DNA from: an uncultured Bacteroidales bacterium
GTDB taxonomy: Bacteria; Bacteroidota; Bacteroidia; Bacteroidales; P3
Length of the DNA: 64,000 nt
Assembly (NCBI GenBank): GCA_910578275.1
Contig: CAJTPR010000001.1
Location: 328,928 to 392,927 of the forward strand
Direction: 5' to 3'
Part shown: in pieces, positions 36,763 through 45,170 of the stretch
Layout: each line of letters begins with the position of its first letter
Position numbering within the stretch: position 1 is the first letter of the stretch
Made by a program: the position numbers and the translations under genes
Notes under the pieces: generated by a model
Told to the model about the DNA's origin: nothing
Databases searched by the model: none
What the model saw: only the letters and a program-made list of their open reading frames with translations

Positions 36763-37068
36763 ATGAACGAAAAATTGAATTTCTTACTACGCACGGCCCT
36801 TTCGGCGGCCACTGAAGACAGGGAATCCTTCATCTGCAAGTTCAGCACGCTGTTGGAGGAATATGCGGGACTGGACAAGAAAACCAGTGAAAAGGCAGGA
36901 AAGCACATGGCCAGCGGCCTTTCGGTGCTCAAGGCGGAACTGGAAAACGAAGCCATCCGCAAACAAGCAGCCAAAGAGGCCGATCAGACCGAAATAGCGG
37001 CCAAGCTGGAAGAAATCATCGAACGCCTCGACGAACTTGCCCGGACCCTAAACAACCAAAAGGCATGA
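36763..37068 (+). CDS. Small helical coiled-coil protein preceding ubiB
   Basis: A 101-residue protein not recognised. It is almost entirely helical with charged heptads in the second half (LEEIIERLDELARTL, and AELENEAIRKQAAKEA before it), reminiscent of phasin-like or SMK-type accessory proteins. No signal peptide or membrane span. It starts 3 nt after the polyprenyl synthase stop and its own stop overlaps the ubiB-family start by 4 bp (ATGA), so translational coupling with the kinase is likely. A partner role for the kinase is an inference. Confidence 0.65.
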   Translation: MNEKLNFLLRTALSAATEDRESFICKFSTLLEEYAGLDKKTSEKAGKHMASGLSVLKAELENEAIRKQAAKEADQTEIAAKLEEIIERLDELARTLNNQKA

Positions 37069-38705
37069 GAATCCTGAATCTTTACACGGGCTTCCTTGAA
37101 TTTTGCCGCTTCGTGCAAATCATGGGAATCCTCATCCGTCACAGCGTCTCCTCCTGGTTCTGGAGCACCCGCATGGGCAAACGCCATATCAAGAGACACC
37201 CCGACAAGGACCTGCACTCGTTTCCCGAGCAAATCCGCATGCTCATCGAGGATCTGGGGCCCACGTTCGTCAAGTTCGGCCAAATCCTGGCCGACCGTCC
37301 CGACGTGCTTTCCGAACGATTCCGCACCGAACTCAAGAAACTGCAATCGCAAGTCGATCCGTTCGACAACAACACGGCCGTGAACCTCATCGAGAACGAA
37401 CTCGGGAAGAAGATATCGCAGGTGTTCGAATGGCTCTCGCCCGAATGCATCGCCTCGGCTTCCATCGGACAAGTGTACGAAGGACGGCTCAAGAACGGCG
37501 AGGAAGTGATCGTCAAGATACAACGGCCGCATATCGAAGACACCATCAAGTTGGACATCATCCTGTTGCGGCTCATGGCAAAATGGTTCGTGAAGTCCTA
37601 TCCCAAATATGCTTACATGGACCTTTCGGGTTTCGTGGACGAGTTCTCGCAACAGATTTCGAACGAAATGGATTATTTCAACGAGGCGGAGAACATGACA
37701 CGTTTCGCCAAGATGTTCGAAGACGACCCCACCGTGCACATTCCCCTCGCCTATCCGGCTTACACCACGCGCAAGCTCCTGGTCATGGAAAAGATAACCG
37801 GCATCGTTCCCGACCATATCGACGCCCTGCGCGAGAAAGGCCACGACCTGCACGCCATCGCCGTGAACGGAGCCAACGCCTTGCTGAAGATGATCATGGA
37901 AGAAGGGTTCTTCCACGCCGACCCGCATCCGGGCAACATCTTCATCTTGCCGGGAGACGTGGTTTGTTTCATCGATTTCGGCATGGTGGGCACGCTACGT
38001 CCACGCGAAATGAACTTCATCGCCAACTTCCTCATCAGTTTCGTGCGCAAGAATCCCAAAGGACTTTGCACGGCCCTGCTGTCACTGAGCGGAAAGAAGT
38101 TCTACCCCGACATGGACGAACTGGAATTCGAACTGGATTCGCTCTTGAAGCGGGTGGGCAACGTGCCGGTGGAAGAAATCAACTTTGCCGGCATCATGCA
38201 AAGCTGCCTCGACATCCTGACCAAACATCAGTTACGGGTGCCCTCGGGCATGTTCATGCTGGGCAAGGCCTTGCTCACGCTGCAACGTTTCGCGGGCGAA
38301 CTCGACCCCGACCTGCCGCTCACCCCATTGGTGCTGCCTTACGCCAAACGGCTCGTTTCCACGCAATACAACCTGCGCAACGTGGCCGGTTCGGTATTCG
38401 ACACCTTTTCCGACTACATAAGGCTGGCACGGAGCCTGCCCAATCAAATCAACGAAATCCTCTACAAGCTCAAGGAAGGCAAGATCAGCCACGAGATAAA
38501 GGTGGACGATACCGCCGCGATGAACAAGGCGCTGCGCAACATCGGCAACCGCATCGTGCTGGCCATCCTGCTCCTGGGACTTTTCATCGGCTCGGTGCTG
38601 CTCCTCGCCCTCGCCCCCGAATACAAGAGCGGCAAGTACCTCATGGTCTTTTCGGCCAGCATCATCACGCTGATGATATTTTTCCGTATTTTCAAGAAAC
38701 GATAG
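37065..38705 (+). CDS. UbiB/ABC1-family atypical kinase
   Basis: A 546-residue protein of the UbiB (ABC1/ADCK) family. It has the KxGQ-type motif FVKFGQILADRPDVLSERF near residue 66, the A-rich loop ASIGQVYEGRLKNGEEVIVKIQRP near 130, the catalytic segment GFFHADPHPGNIFIL and the metal-binding CFIDFGMVGTL. Two hydrophobic helices close the C-terminus (residues about 495-545), anchoring it to the inner membrane. UbiB supports ubiquinone synthesis in Proteobacteria; here the quinone is probably menaquinone, so the exact role is open. It is the last plus-strand gene before the convergent thyA. Confidence 0.9.
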   Translation: MRILNLYTGFLEFCRFVQIMGILIRHSVSSWFWSTRMGKRHIKRHPDKDLHSFPEQIRMLIEDLGPTFVKFGQILADRPDVLSERFRTELKKLQSQVDPFDNNTAVNLIENELGKKISQVFEWLSPECIASASIGQVYEGRLKNGEEVIVKIQRPHIEDTIKLDIILLRLMAKWFVKSYPKYAYMDLSGFVDEFSQQISNEMDYFNEAENMTRFAKMFEDDPTVHIPLAYPAYTTRKLLVMEKITGIVPDHIDALREKGHDLHAIAVNGANALLKMIMEEGFFHADPHPGNIFILPGDVVCFIDFGMVGTLRPREMNFIANFLISFVRKNPKGLCTALLSLSGKKFYPDMDELEFELDSLLKRVGNVPVEEINFAGIMQSCLDILTKHQLRVPSGMFMLGKALLTLQRFAGELDPDLPLTPLVLPYAKRLVSTQYNLRNVAGSVFDTFSDYIRLARSLPNQINEILYKLKEGKISHEIKVDDTAAMNKALRNIGNRIVLAILLLGLFIGSVLLLALAPEYKSGKYLMVFSASIITLMIFFRIFKKR

Positions 38706-38708
38706 CCG

Positions 38709-39503
38709 CTACACCGCCACGTCTCCCTTGATGAGGGGATGGCAACGGTAGTCGAGGATTTCCACGTCCTGATACTTGAAATCGAAAAGGTCCTTCACCT
38801 CCGGATTCAACCGCAAGGCCGGCAACGGATACGGCTCGCGTCCCAATTGCAGCCTTACCTGGTCGAAATGGTTGTGGTATATGTGCGCGTCGCCTATCGT
38901 GTGTATGAAAAAACCCGGTTCCAAGCCGCAGACCTGCGCCATCATCGACGTCAACAACGCGTAGGAGGCGATATTGAAAGGTACGCCCAGGAAAGTGTCG
39001 GCACTGCGCTGGTAGAGCTGGCAAGAAAGCCTGCCCTCCGTCACGTAAAACTGGAAGAACGTATGACAGGGCGGCAACGCCATCTTGTCCACGTCGGCGG
39101 GATTCCATGCGGTGACGATGAGGCGGCGCGAGTCGGGATTGGTCCTTATCTGGTCCAGCACGTTCCTTATCTGGTCGATATGCCGTCCGTCAGGGGCTAT
39201 CCAATCACGCCACTGCTTGCCGTACACAGGCCCCAGGTCGCCGTTCTCGTCGGCCCATTCGTCCCAGATCGTGACCTTGTGCTCGTGCAGGTAGCCGATA
39301 TTGGTATCGCCCCGCAACATCCAGAGCAATTCGTGGATGATGGAGCGCAGATGCAGTTTCTTCGTGGTCACCAACGGAAAGCCTTCCGAAAGGTCGAAAC
39401 GCATCTGGTAGCCGAAATAACTGCGGGTTCCCGTGCCGGTGCGGTCGGACTTGTCCACCCCCTTTTCGAGAATCGTCCTGAGCAAATCAAGATAGGTCTT
39501 CAT
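38709..39503 (-). CDS. thyA: Thymidylate synthase ThyA
   Basis: Converts dUMP to dTMP with methylene-tetrahydrofolate. The start at 39503 gives 264 residues, exactly the size of the E. coli enzyme and matching the family N-terminus MKTYLDLLRTILEKG. The catalytic Cys lies near residue 146 in LPPCHTFFQFYV, followed by the substrate-binding QRSADTFLGVPFNIASYA and GDAHIYHNH. Convergent with the ubiB-family gene (3 nt apart). No dihydrofolate reductase gene is present in the window. Confidence 0.97.
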   Translation of the reverse strand: MKTYLDLLRTILEKGVDKSDRTGTGTRSYFGYQMRFDLSEGFPLVTTKKLHLRSIIHELLWMLRGDTNIGYLHEHKVTIWDEWADENGDLGPVYGKQWRDWIAPDGRHIDQIRNVLDQIRTNPDSRRLIVTAWNPADVDKMALPPCHTFFQFYVTEGRLSCQLYQRSADTFLGVPFNIASYALLTSMMAQVCGLEPGFFIHTIGDAHIYHNHFDQVRLQLGREPYPLPALRLNPEVKDLFDFKYQDVEILDYRCHPLIKGDVAV

Positions 39504-39520
39504 GTATTTCTCCGTATGTC

Positions 39521-40282
39521 TTAAAATTCCACGGCCAGGCCGTCGTAGGCCATCCATACTCCCGCCGGCAACCCGGCTTGCGTTTGCGCATAACCCAGGG
39601 CATGGCCGGTATGGACGATATAGGCTCGTTCGGGCTTCAGTTCGTCGATCAACTGAAGGGCATCCGAAAGGCTGAAATGCGTCAAATGCGGTTCCTTGCG
39701 CAAGGCGTTCACCACGAGCGTCCTGCTGCCGCGCATCTTTTCGACGGAGGCGCGTCCTATCGCCTTGGCATCGGTGACATAGGTCAAATCCCCCATCCGA
39801 TAGGCATTCACTTCCATCTGGTAATGTTCCACCTTGATGGGAACCACATGCAAGTCGCCTATGCGGAATGCCCTTGACTGCACCTGATGCATTTCGAAAA
39901 GAGGCGCTCCCGGATAACGGTGCTTGCCGAAAGCGTAAGGCAAGAACCGGTGCACGCCCTCCAAGGTCTGCTTGTTACCGTACACGGGTATGGCCGACTG
40001 CTGGAAATAGTTGAATGAACGAACCTCGTCCAAGCCCGCGATATGGTCGCGATGGGCGTGGGTAAGAAGAATGGCGTCGATGCGCCGCACCTCCGCCCGA
40101 AGCATCTGATAGCGGAAGTCGGGACCGGCATCCAAAAGCACCGACACCTCCGGCGTGGTGACAAGGGCGCTGGTACGCAACCGTTTGTCTCTCGGGTCGG
40201 AAGAGGTGCATACCGGACAACGGCAACCTATGAGCGGCACGCCCTGCGAGGTTCCTGTTCCCAAAAAAACAAGACGGTTCAT
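39521..40282 (-). CDS. MBL-fold metallo-hydrolase (PhnP-like)
   Basis: A 253-residue cytosolic metallo-beta-lactamase-fold hydrolase. It begins MNRLVFLGTGTSQGVPLIGC with CxVC-type cysteines, as in PhnP and related phosphodiesterases, and has the metal motif LTHAHRDHIAGLDE and a C-terminal VHTGHALG His. A start six codons upstream at 40300 is also possible, but the family N-terminus favours 40282. Substrate unknown. It begins 17 nt before thyA and runs on the same strand, so may be cotranscribed. Confidence 0.88.
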   Translation of the reverse strand: MNRLVFLGTGTSQGVPLIGCRCPVCTSSDPRDKRLRTSALVTTPEVSVLLDAGPDFRYQMLRAEVRRIDAILLTHAHRDHIAGLDEVRSFNYFQQSAIPVYGNKQTLEGVHRFLPYAFGKHRYPGAPLFEMHQVQSRAFRIGDLHVVPIKVEHYQMEVNAYRMGDLTYVTDAKAIGRASVEKMRGSRTLVVNALRKEPHLTHFSLSDALQLIDELKPERAYIVHTGHALGYAQTQAGLPAGVWMAYDGLAVEF

Positions 40283-40341
40283 ACGAGATCTGTTTTCCAT
40301 GCACACCAGAACGCGAAGGTACATATAATGCGCATGTTTTG

Positions 40342-40349
40342 TACATTTG
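40342..40349 (+). promoter_or_regulatory. Candidate -7 promoter element
   Basis: TACATTTG is an exact TAnnTTTG match, 32 nt before the ATG at 40382, in the divergent gap with the MBL gene. Confidence 0.5.
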
Positions 40350-40381
40350 CAACGTTTTCGGATTATCAAAAGTTCAACGAC

Positions 40382-40876
40382 ATGAAACGTAAGATGCTTT
40401 TTACGGTCGTATTGGCCGCGGCCGCCCTCGTGCAGGTCCAAGCGCAAGGCAAATCGGAAAAGATCGAACTCCCGCCCGACCAGGTCATCAAACATTTCCG
40501 CGCCTACAATTCCGGCACGGTGGAAGTGGACTGGCGGAAGGTGGAGACCGAGAAGAACGTGTATGTCATCGGCAGTTACGTCCTCAACGGCGACCACAAG
40601 AAGGTGTTCTACCGCGACAACGCCCATTTCTGCACCGAAACGCAGATTCCCCTGGAATATTGCCCCGCCAAGCTGAAAGCCGCCGTCGATACGCTGGCCG
40701 CCGGATTCACGATGAAAGACCTCTATTACCAGTCGGCCGGTCGAGACAGGGCCTACCGTGCCGTAATGCGGAAAGGCAAGGGGAAAAAGGCCGTCGTGCG
40801 CGACCTGCTGTTCAATTCCAAAGGCGATTTCCTGCGTGAAGAAAAGCCGGAAAACGCGCAATTCTACCGTTTCTGA
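40382..40876 (+). CDS. Secreted PepSY-like protein of unknown function
   Basis: A 164-residue protein with a signal peptide (MKRKMLFTVVLAAAALVQVQAQG); the start at 40382 is chosen for that reason over longer in-frame starts upstream. The mature part has short beta/helix elements (VDWRKVETEKNVYVIGSYV) resembling the PepSY-like/BLIP-type domains of Bacteroidota periplasmic proteins. A full family match cannot be claimed. It is followed 6 nt later by the IPExxxVDY gene, likely one transcript. Confidence 0.6.
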   Translation: MKRKMLFTVVLAAAALVQVQAQGKSEKIELPPDQVIKHFRAYNSGTVEVDWRKVETEKNVYVIGSYVLNGDHKKVFYRDNAHFCTETQIPLEYCPAKLKAAVDTLAAGFTMKDLYYQSAGRDRAYRAVMRKGKGKKAVVRDLLFNSKGDFLREEKPENAQFYRF

Positions 40877-40882
40877 ACGTTC

Positions 40883-41395
40883 ATGCACTCGCTCAAGCTG
40901 AGTCTGGACGACTTCGAGGTGGGGTCGGACGAAATGCTGGCGATCGCCGTCCATGCGCCCGGCCTTGCCTCCTACAAACTGGCCCACTTCCTCAACAAGA
41001 AAATGTCATGGGATTTGGCCAACATCGAGAATCCGCCGCATGACCCAAGACCGTACCGGCCGTTTGAGAACCCCTCCTGCCTGCTGGAGACCTACAGTCA
41101 CGAAGACGAAATAAACCGGGTGCAATACTTTCTGGTGGAAAACCGTTTCCGGCAACAAGTCTGGATTCCGAAGATGTCGGATGTGGATTATTGGATCGTG
41201 ATAGCCGGGGCAGGCATCGACTTCCTGGATACGAACGAGACCTTGCGTCTCTTGTCTGAGACCGATTGCGTGTTCAGCGCGGCTCTCTTACCTCTGGAAA
41301 ACGGCATGAGCACCCGCACCTCCCCTCTTTTCAGATATTTCCAGTCATTCTACGATGAAATGGAAAACAGGGAAATCATCCGCCATTTCGAATAG
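40883..41395 (+). CDS. IPExxxVDY family protein
   Basis: A 170-residue cytosolic protein of a family named for its motif, seen here as WIPKMSDVDYWIVIAG. Other conserved parts are LASYKLAHFLNKKMSW and the final SAALLPLENGMS segment. The family is confined to Bacteroidota and has no assigned function. Closely downstream of the secreted PepSY-like gene on the same strand. Confidence 0.85.
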   Translation: MHSLKLSLDDFEVGSDEMLAIAVHAPGLASYKLAHFLNKKMSWDLANIENPPHDPRPYRPFENPSCLLETYSHEDEINRVQYFLVENRFRQQVWIPKMSDVDYWIVIAGAGIDFLDTNETLRLLSETDCVFSAALLPLENGMSTRTSPLFRYFQSFYDEMENREIIRHFE

Positions 41396-41430
41396 ACGGA
41401 CAACCTCCCTGTCATGCCGGCGATAGCCGG

Positions 41431-41865
41431 TTACTGCTTGTCGTAGTCGATTTGGATTTCCTTGACGCGCAACACCAGTTCGTCGCGGTATTCGTTCTTG
41501 AGACGGGTCAACGTATAGGTCACCTTTCCCTTGACCGAAAGCACGCCGGATTGGGCATAACGGGCATACAACGAAGCTTCGTTGTATTTCCCCAACTTTT
41601 CCTCGAACTCTTCGAGGGCGTCATTGTCGTTCTTTTCGGCGGCCTTGGCCTCGCTCAACGCGTCATTGTCTTCCGTTTCAACCTGATTCCATTGCAATTG
41701 GTCGAAATAATCCACGGTAGTCAACATGGCCTCCCCGCCCACGCTGGAAAGGTTATAACTGACGCTGTACTGGTACATGGTACGGACCTCGAACGCGTCA
41801 TTGCAGGAGGTGAACAGGAAAGTGCAGGCGATCGCGGAAATCAATACGAAAAAGATTCTTTTCAT
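41431..41865 (-). CDS. Small lipoprotein of unknown function
   Basis: A 144-residue protein; start at 41865 where the lipoprotein signal begins (MKRIFFVLISAIACTFLFTSC, Cys 21). The mature part is short and contains an acidic, helical stretch (ETEDNDALSEAKAAEKNDND and EEFEEKLGKYNEAS) followed by beta-rich residues. It lies 34 nt downstream of the cobalamin adenosyltransferase on the same strand. A longer frame begins within that gene but the signal peptide identifies the true start. Function not recognised. Confidence 0.7.
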   Translation of the reverse strand: MKRIFFVLISAIACTFLFTSCNDAFEVRTMYQYSVSYNLSSVGGEAMLTTVDYFDQLQWNQVETEDNDALSEAKAAEKNDNDALEEFEEKLGKYNEASLYARYAQSGVLSVKGKVTYTLTRLKNEYRDELVLRVKEIQIDYDKQ

Positions 41866-41899
41866 CTTGTTTGGTTTTTGATGGTTTGACATGAATCGA

Positions 41900-42454
41900 T
41901 CAATATGAGACCTCTTCTTTTTTTTCCTTGAAATTGATGTAACGCGCTTGCACGAAAAGGAAATCCGACAAACGGTTGACATACGACCTTGCCACGGCCT
42001 CCCTGGTCGCCTCGCAAGACGGTATGCCGGCAAACGCGACCATCTTCCGCTCGCAACGACGGCAAACCGTACGGGCCACATGCGCCTGGGCCGCCGCCTG
42101 TGTCCCGCCAGGTAAAATAAAGCTTTTTAACGGAGACATACAAGCCTCCATGCCGTCTATGGCATCTTCCAAGCCTTTCACGTCGGATTCCTCCAAGAAC
42201 GGCAGCGAAAAAGGTTTTCCGGACAGGAAGTCGAAGGAATAGAATCCGCCCAGCCTGAAAAGCTGTCGTTGAACCTGCCGGAGGAAGTCTCTTTCTTTCC
42301 CGGAATGACAAGGGAAGGCCGCCAACAACCCGATATGGGAATTAAGTTCGTCGATGGTGCCGTAAACGTCCACTTGGGCGTCACATTTTTCCACCCTGCG
42401 GCCGCCGACCAACGATGTCTTGCCCTTGTCGCCCGATTTCGTGTAAATGTTCAT
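41900..42454 (-). CDS. Cob(I)alamin adenosyltransferase, PduO type
   Basis: Makes adenosylcobalamin from cob(I)alamin and ATP. The 184 residues carry the PduO-family ATP-binding N-terminus IYTKSGDKGKTSLVGG, the YGTIDELNSHIG segment and the cobalamin-side motif RTVCRRCERKMVAF, plus SYVNRLSDFLFVQARYIN at the C-terminus. This cofactor is what the class II ribonucleotide reductase at 56757 needs. It begins 4 nt after the S9 peptidase stop, apparently in one operon. Confidence 0.93.
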   Translation of the reverse strand: MNIYTKSGDKGKTSLVGGRRVEKCDAQVDVYGTIDELNSHIGLLAAFPCHSGKERDFLRQVQRQLFRLGGFYSFDFLSGKPFSLPFLEESDVKGLEDAIDGMEACMSPLKSFILPGGTQAAAQAHVARTVCRRCERKMVAFAGIPSCEATREAVARSYVNRLSDFLFVQARYINFKEKKEEVSY

Positions 42455-42458
42455 GCGC

Positions 42459-45149
42459 CTACATTTTCCTGGCAGGATACAAGCTTTCCCACCATTGCGG
42501 ATGATTCTTCAGGTATTTCTCGAACCAGGCCAGGATCGTCTTTTCCCAGTCGGTCCGTTTGGCATAATCCATGATGCCGTGATCCTCGCCGGCCACGGTA
42601 ACCATTTCCACTTCCCTGCCCAACAAACGCAATGCCTTGTACATCTGCCAGCTCTCGCCTATGGGCACGTTCATGTCGGAAGTACCGTGCAAGAGCAGCA
42701 AGGGCGTATGCACCTTGTCGGCGTTGAACAACGGGCTTTGGTCCACGAAAATATCCTTGCGGTTCCACGGGAACGAAAAGGCGTTGGCGCCGGCTCCGTA
42801 AAGATACCCCCAGTAGCCCTCGCCCCAGTAGGAAGCTATGGAACTGATGCCCGCATGGGAGATGGCGGCGGCGAACAGATCGGTACGCGTCACCAGCAAT
42901 TGCGTCATGAAACCGCCGTAACTGGCACCGATGCAACCCAGCCTGGCCGAATCCACGAAAGGGTGTTCACGACAGAACCGACGCACGCCCGTAATGATCT
43001 CCTCGGCCACGGTAATGCCCCAGTTGTTGACATGAGCCGCCGAAAAAGCACGGTCGTAGCCGATGGCTCCCGAGGGTTGCAATACCAGCACCACATAACC
43101 GTTCGACGCCCACACGCTCTTGGGATAGCGCATGGAAAGCGCACGCGGCGTGGGCGTGGTTCCCGAATAGTAATAGACGATGCAAGGATATTGTTTGCCG
43201 GGATCGAAATCGGGCGGCAGGTAATAGACGGCCTCGATCATCTTGCCCCCGGCGTTCGGGAACGTCCAGTCGTGATGTTTGCCGACCGTCACGTTTTCCA
43301 GCTGCTTTCCTTGCGGATCGGCCACGCAAAAGAGGTTCCGGCCTTCCTTGGCCGTCACGAAATCGTCCTTGGCCGCCGCACCTTTCACCAGATAGGCGCG
43401 GAAAGGCTTGTCGATGCTGCTGCCCGTATAAAGCAACGCATTGTCGCAGACATCGAATCCGTTCACCACGTCGGTACGCGCCGGCACGGGAATGAACCGC
43501 TTGTCGGCCAGACGATATGCGTAGAGGTTCACCTTGTCGTGGTCATCGGCATAAAAATAGATATGACGCCCCGTCGATTCCCATTTGGCCGCTTGCAAGG
43601 ATGGACCGAAATCGCCCGTGATCAACGTGGCCTGCTTGCCGGCAATGTCGAAAAGAAAAGCGTTCACTTCATAATCGTTGGTAACCAGACAGTCGTCGCA
43701 AGGCACGGAGACGCCCGGTTCACGCGGATCGGAAAACATCTTCTCCGAACCCGTGACCAACAGGCGCGAAGCATCGGGCGAAAAACTGGCGCTGCCCGGA
43801 AAATACGTATCGTAGAGTTTCTCCGGACGCATTTCCCGCAAGTCCAGGATATAGACGGTCTGACGCATGTACTGGCGCATGGAATCGACCGCGTCTTCGG
43901 TAGAGAACAACAAATAACGCCCGTCCTGCGAAATATCCATCAACGAGGCGGAATGGTATCCGTAAGTCAACGGTATACGGTTGCCCGAAGCCAGATCCAA
44001 AAGGCTCAAGGCAGTACGGGTACGGTAATAGGGCCATTGGTCCATGGGATTCACAATCCGCTTCAACCCGTTCTTGGCCGCCTTGGCGGCAGTGGCCACA
44101 TGCAAGACAAGATAGTTTCCCTGCGGATCCCACGAAAAGCCGCGCAAGTCCTCTTCCGTCTCGTACACCATCCTTGCTCCGGAACCCAGCAAGCCCGCAT
44201 AAATCTGATGACGCGAACCGCTTTTCTTCATATAGGCGTACTTGTCGGCCTTTCCGGCGAAATCCAATCCCGATACGCCGGCCAGTTCCATGAACGCGGA
44301 GGGAAGTTCCTTCCCGTCCACGTCCGCCGTGCGGTAGATACGATGCACGGAAGCATATTTCTTCTGTCCGGGCAAGGCCTGGTTGAAACTCAACTTGAAG
44401 TACTTCCCGCTGGCCGAAAGCCGGGGCGCATATACCGAAGGCGCGTTCAGGTAATGCGCCAATCCGTAACTTTCCTCTATTTCCGCCCCCATCGTCAGAC
44501 CTTCTTCGGTGGAAGTCATCCTCAAGTCCAACGGGCCCCGAGGCTCGTTACCCTCATAAAGCACCTTCATCATGAAGACATGGTAACCCGGCTCGATTTC
44601 AAGGACGGTCTTTTTTTCTTGCGGCACGACGGTATCTTGCGCCGCTTCCTGGCTCAGCACCTCGACCCCGTCCATATACAACTTGAATGCGGGAGCGAAC
44701 GCCACCTTGAGCGTGACCTTGGCGAAAACGGGCGCATGCAGGTAAAAGGCATTCAACATCCAGAGGCGACGGTTCGAATCCGACGGCCGGACGACGGCCA
44801 CGAATCCCTTGTCGCGTACCTGCCATGCCTGTTCAACTCCTTGCCAGGAAAACCCGCCTCCTGCCCGCGGACGGGCGTCGGAACGAATTTCATCCCCGAA
44901 AAACGGATAATCGAACAGGAATTTACGTCCGAAAGCCGTCCCGTTGATGTCCGGCTCGGCATGGAACAAGGGAAGGCTGAACTCCAAAGGTCCCGATTGC
45001 AGGTAATCCGCCAAGCGATATTCCGTTTCCTTTCCTGTCTCTCCTTGTGCCTGGAAGCCGGAAAACGACAAGAAGGCAACGAGCAATAAACGCGCACAGG
45101 CGCTCTTTTTCAAGAGTGCCTGTGCATGGTAAACAGTCGATATTGTCAT
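42459..45149 (-). CDS. S9-family prolyl oligopeptidase-like peptidase
   Basis: Secreted serine peptidase of 896 residues. A signal sequence (KKSACARLLLVAFLSFSGFQAQ) is followed by a long beta-propeller-type region, then the alpha/beta-hydrolase domain. Nucleophile Ser in GCIGASYGGFMTQLL (about residue 741), and the Asp and His in LLLLHGTSDMNVPIGES and VAGEDHGI. It resembles dipeptidyl- and oligopeptidases of Bacteroidota that digest proteins in the periplasm. A 14-bp stem with a GAAA loop overlaps codons 9-18. It lies between the PorE-like gene and the adenosyltransferase. Confidence 0.9.
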   Translation of the reverse strand: MTISTVYHAQALLKKSACARLLLVAFLSFSGFQAQGETGKETEYRLADYLQSGPLEFSLPLFHAEPDINGTAFGRKFLFDYPFFGDEIRSDARPRAGGGFSWQGVEQAWQVRDKGFVAVVRPSDSNRRLWMLNAFYLHAPVFAKVTLKVAFAPAFKLYMDGVEVLSQEAAQDTVVPQEKKTVLEIEPGYHVFMMKVLYEGNEPRGPLDLRMTSTEEGLTMGAEIEESYGLAHYLNAPSVYAPRLSASGKYFKLSFNQALPGQKKYASVHRIYRTADVDGKELPSAFMELAGVSGLDFAGKADKYAYMKKSGSRHQIYAGLLGSGARMVYETEEDLRGFSWDPQGNYLVLHVATAAKAAKNGLKRIVNPMDQWPYYRTRTALSLLDLASGNRIPLTYGYHSASLMDISQDGRYLLFSTEDAVDSMRQYMRQTVYILDLREMRPEKLYDTYFPGSASFSPDASRLLVTGSEKMFSDPREPGVSVPCDDCLVTNDYEVNAFLFDIAGKQATLITGDFGPSLQAAKWESTGRHIYFYADDHDKVNLYAYRLADKRFIPVPARTDVVNGFDVCDNALLYTGSSIDKPFRAYLVKGAAAKDDFVTAKEGRNLFCVADPQGKQLENVTVGKHHDWTFPNAGGKMIEAVYYLPPDFDPGKQYPCIVYYYSGTTPTPRALSMRYPKSVWASNGYVVLVLQPSGAIGYDRAFSAAHVNNWGITVAEEIITGVRRFCREHPFVDSARLGCIGASYGGFMTQLLVTRTDLFAAAISHAGISSIASYWGEGYWGYLYGAGANAFSFPWNRKDIFVDQSPLFNADKVHTPLLLLHGTSDMNVPIGESWQMYKALRLLGREVEMVTVAGEDHGIMDYAKRTDWEKTILAWFEKYLKNHPQWWESLYPARKM
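45094..45125 (-). other. 14-bp GNRA-loop hairpin at the 5' end of the S9 peptidase gene
   Basis: Positions 45094-45107 pair with 45112-45125 (14 bp, one G-T pair). In the transcript the loop reads GAAA, a GNRA tetraloop. No T-run follows, so it does not look like a terminator. It lies within the signal-peptide codons. Confidence 0.6.
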
Positions 45150-45170
45150 GTCTTTTCTCTATTCAAGCCT

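Noticed and set aside
44771..44781. GGTTCGAATCC, a perfect T-loop-like tRNA consensus
   Set aside because: It lies inside the S9 peptidase coding sequence; no acceptor stem, D-arm or anticodon arm can be built around it.
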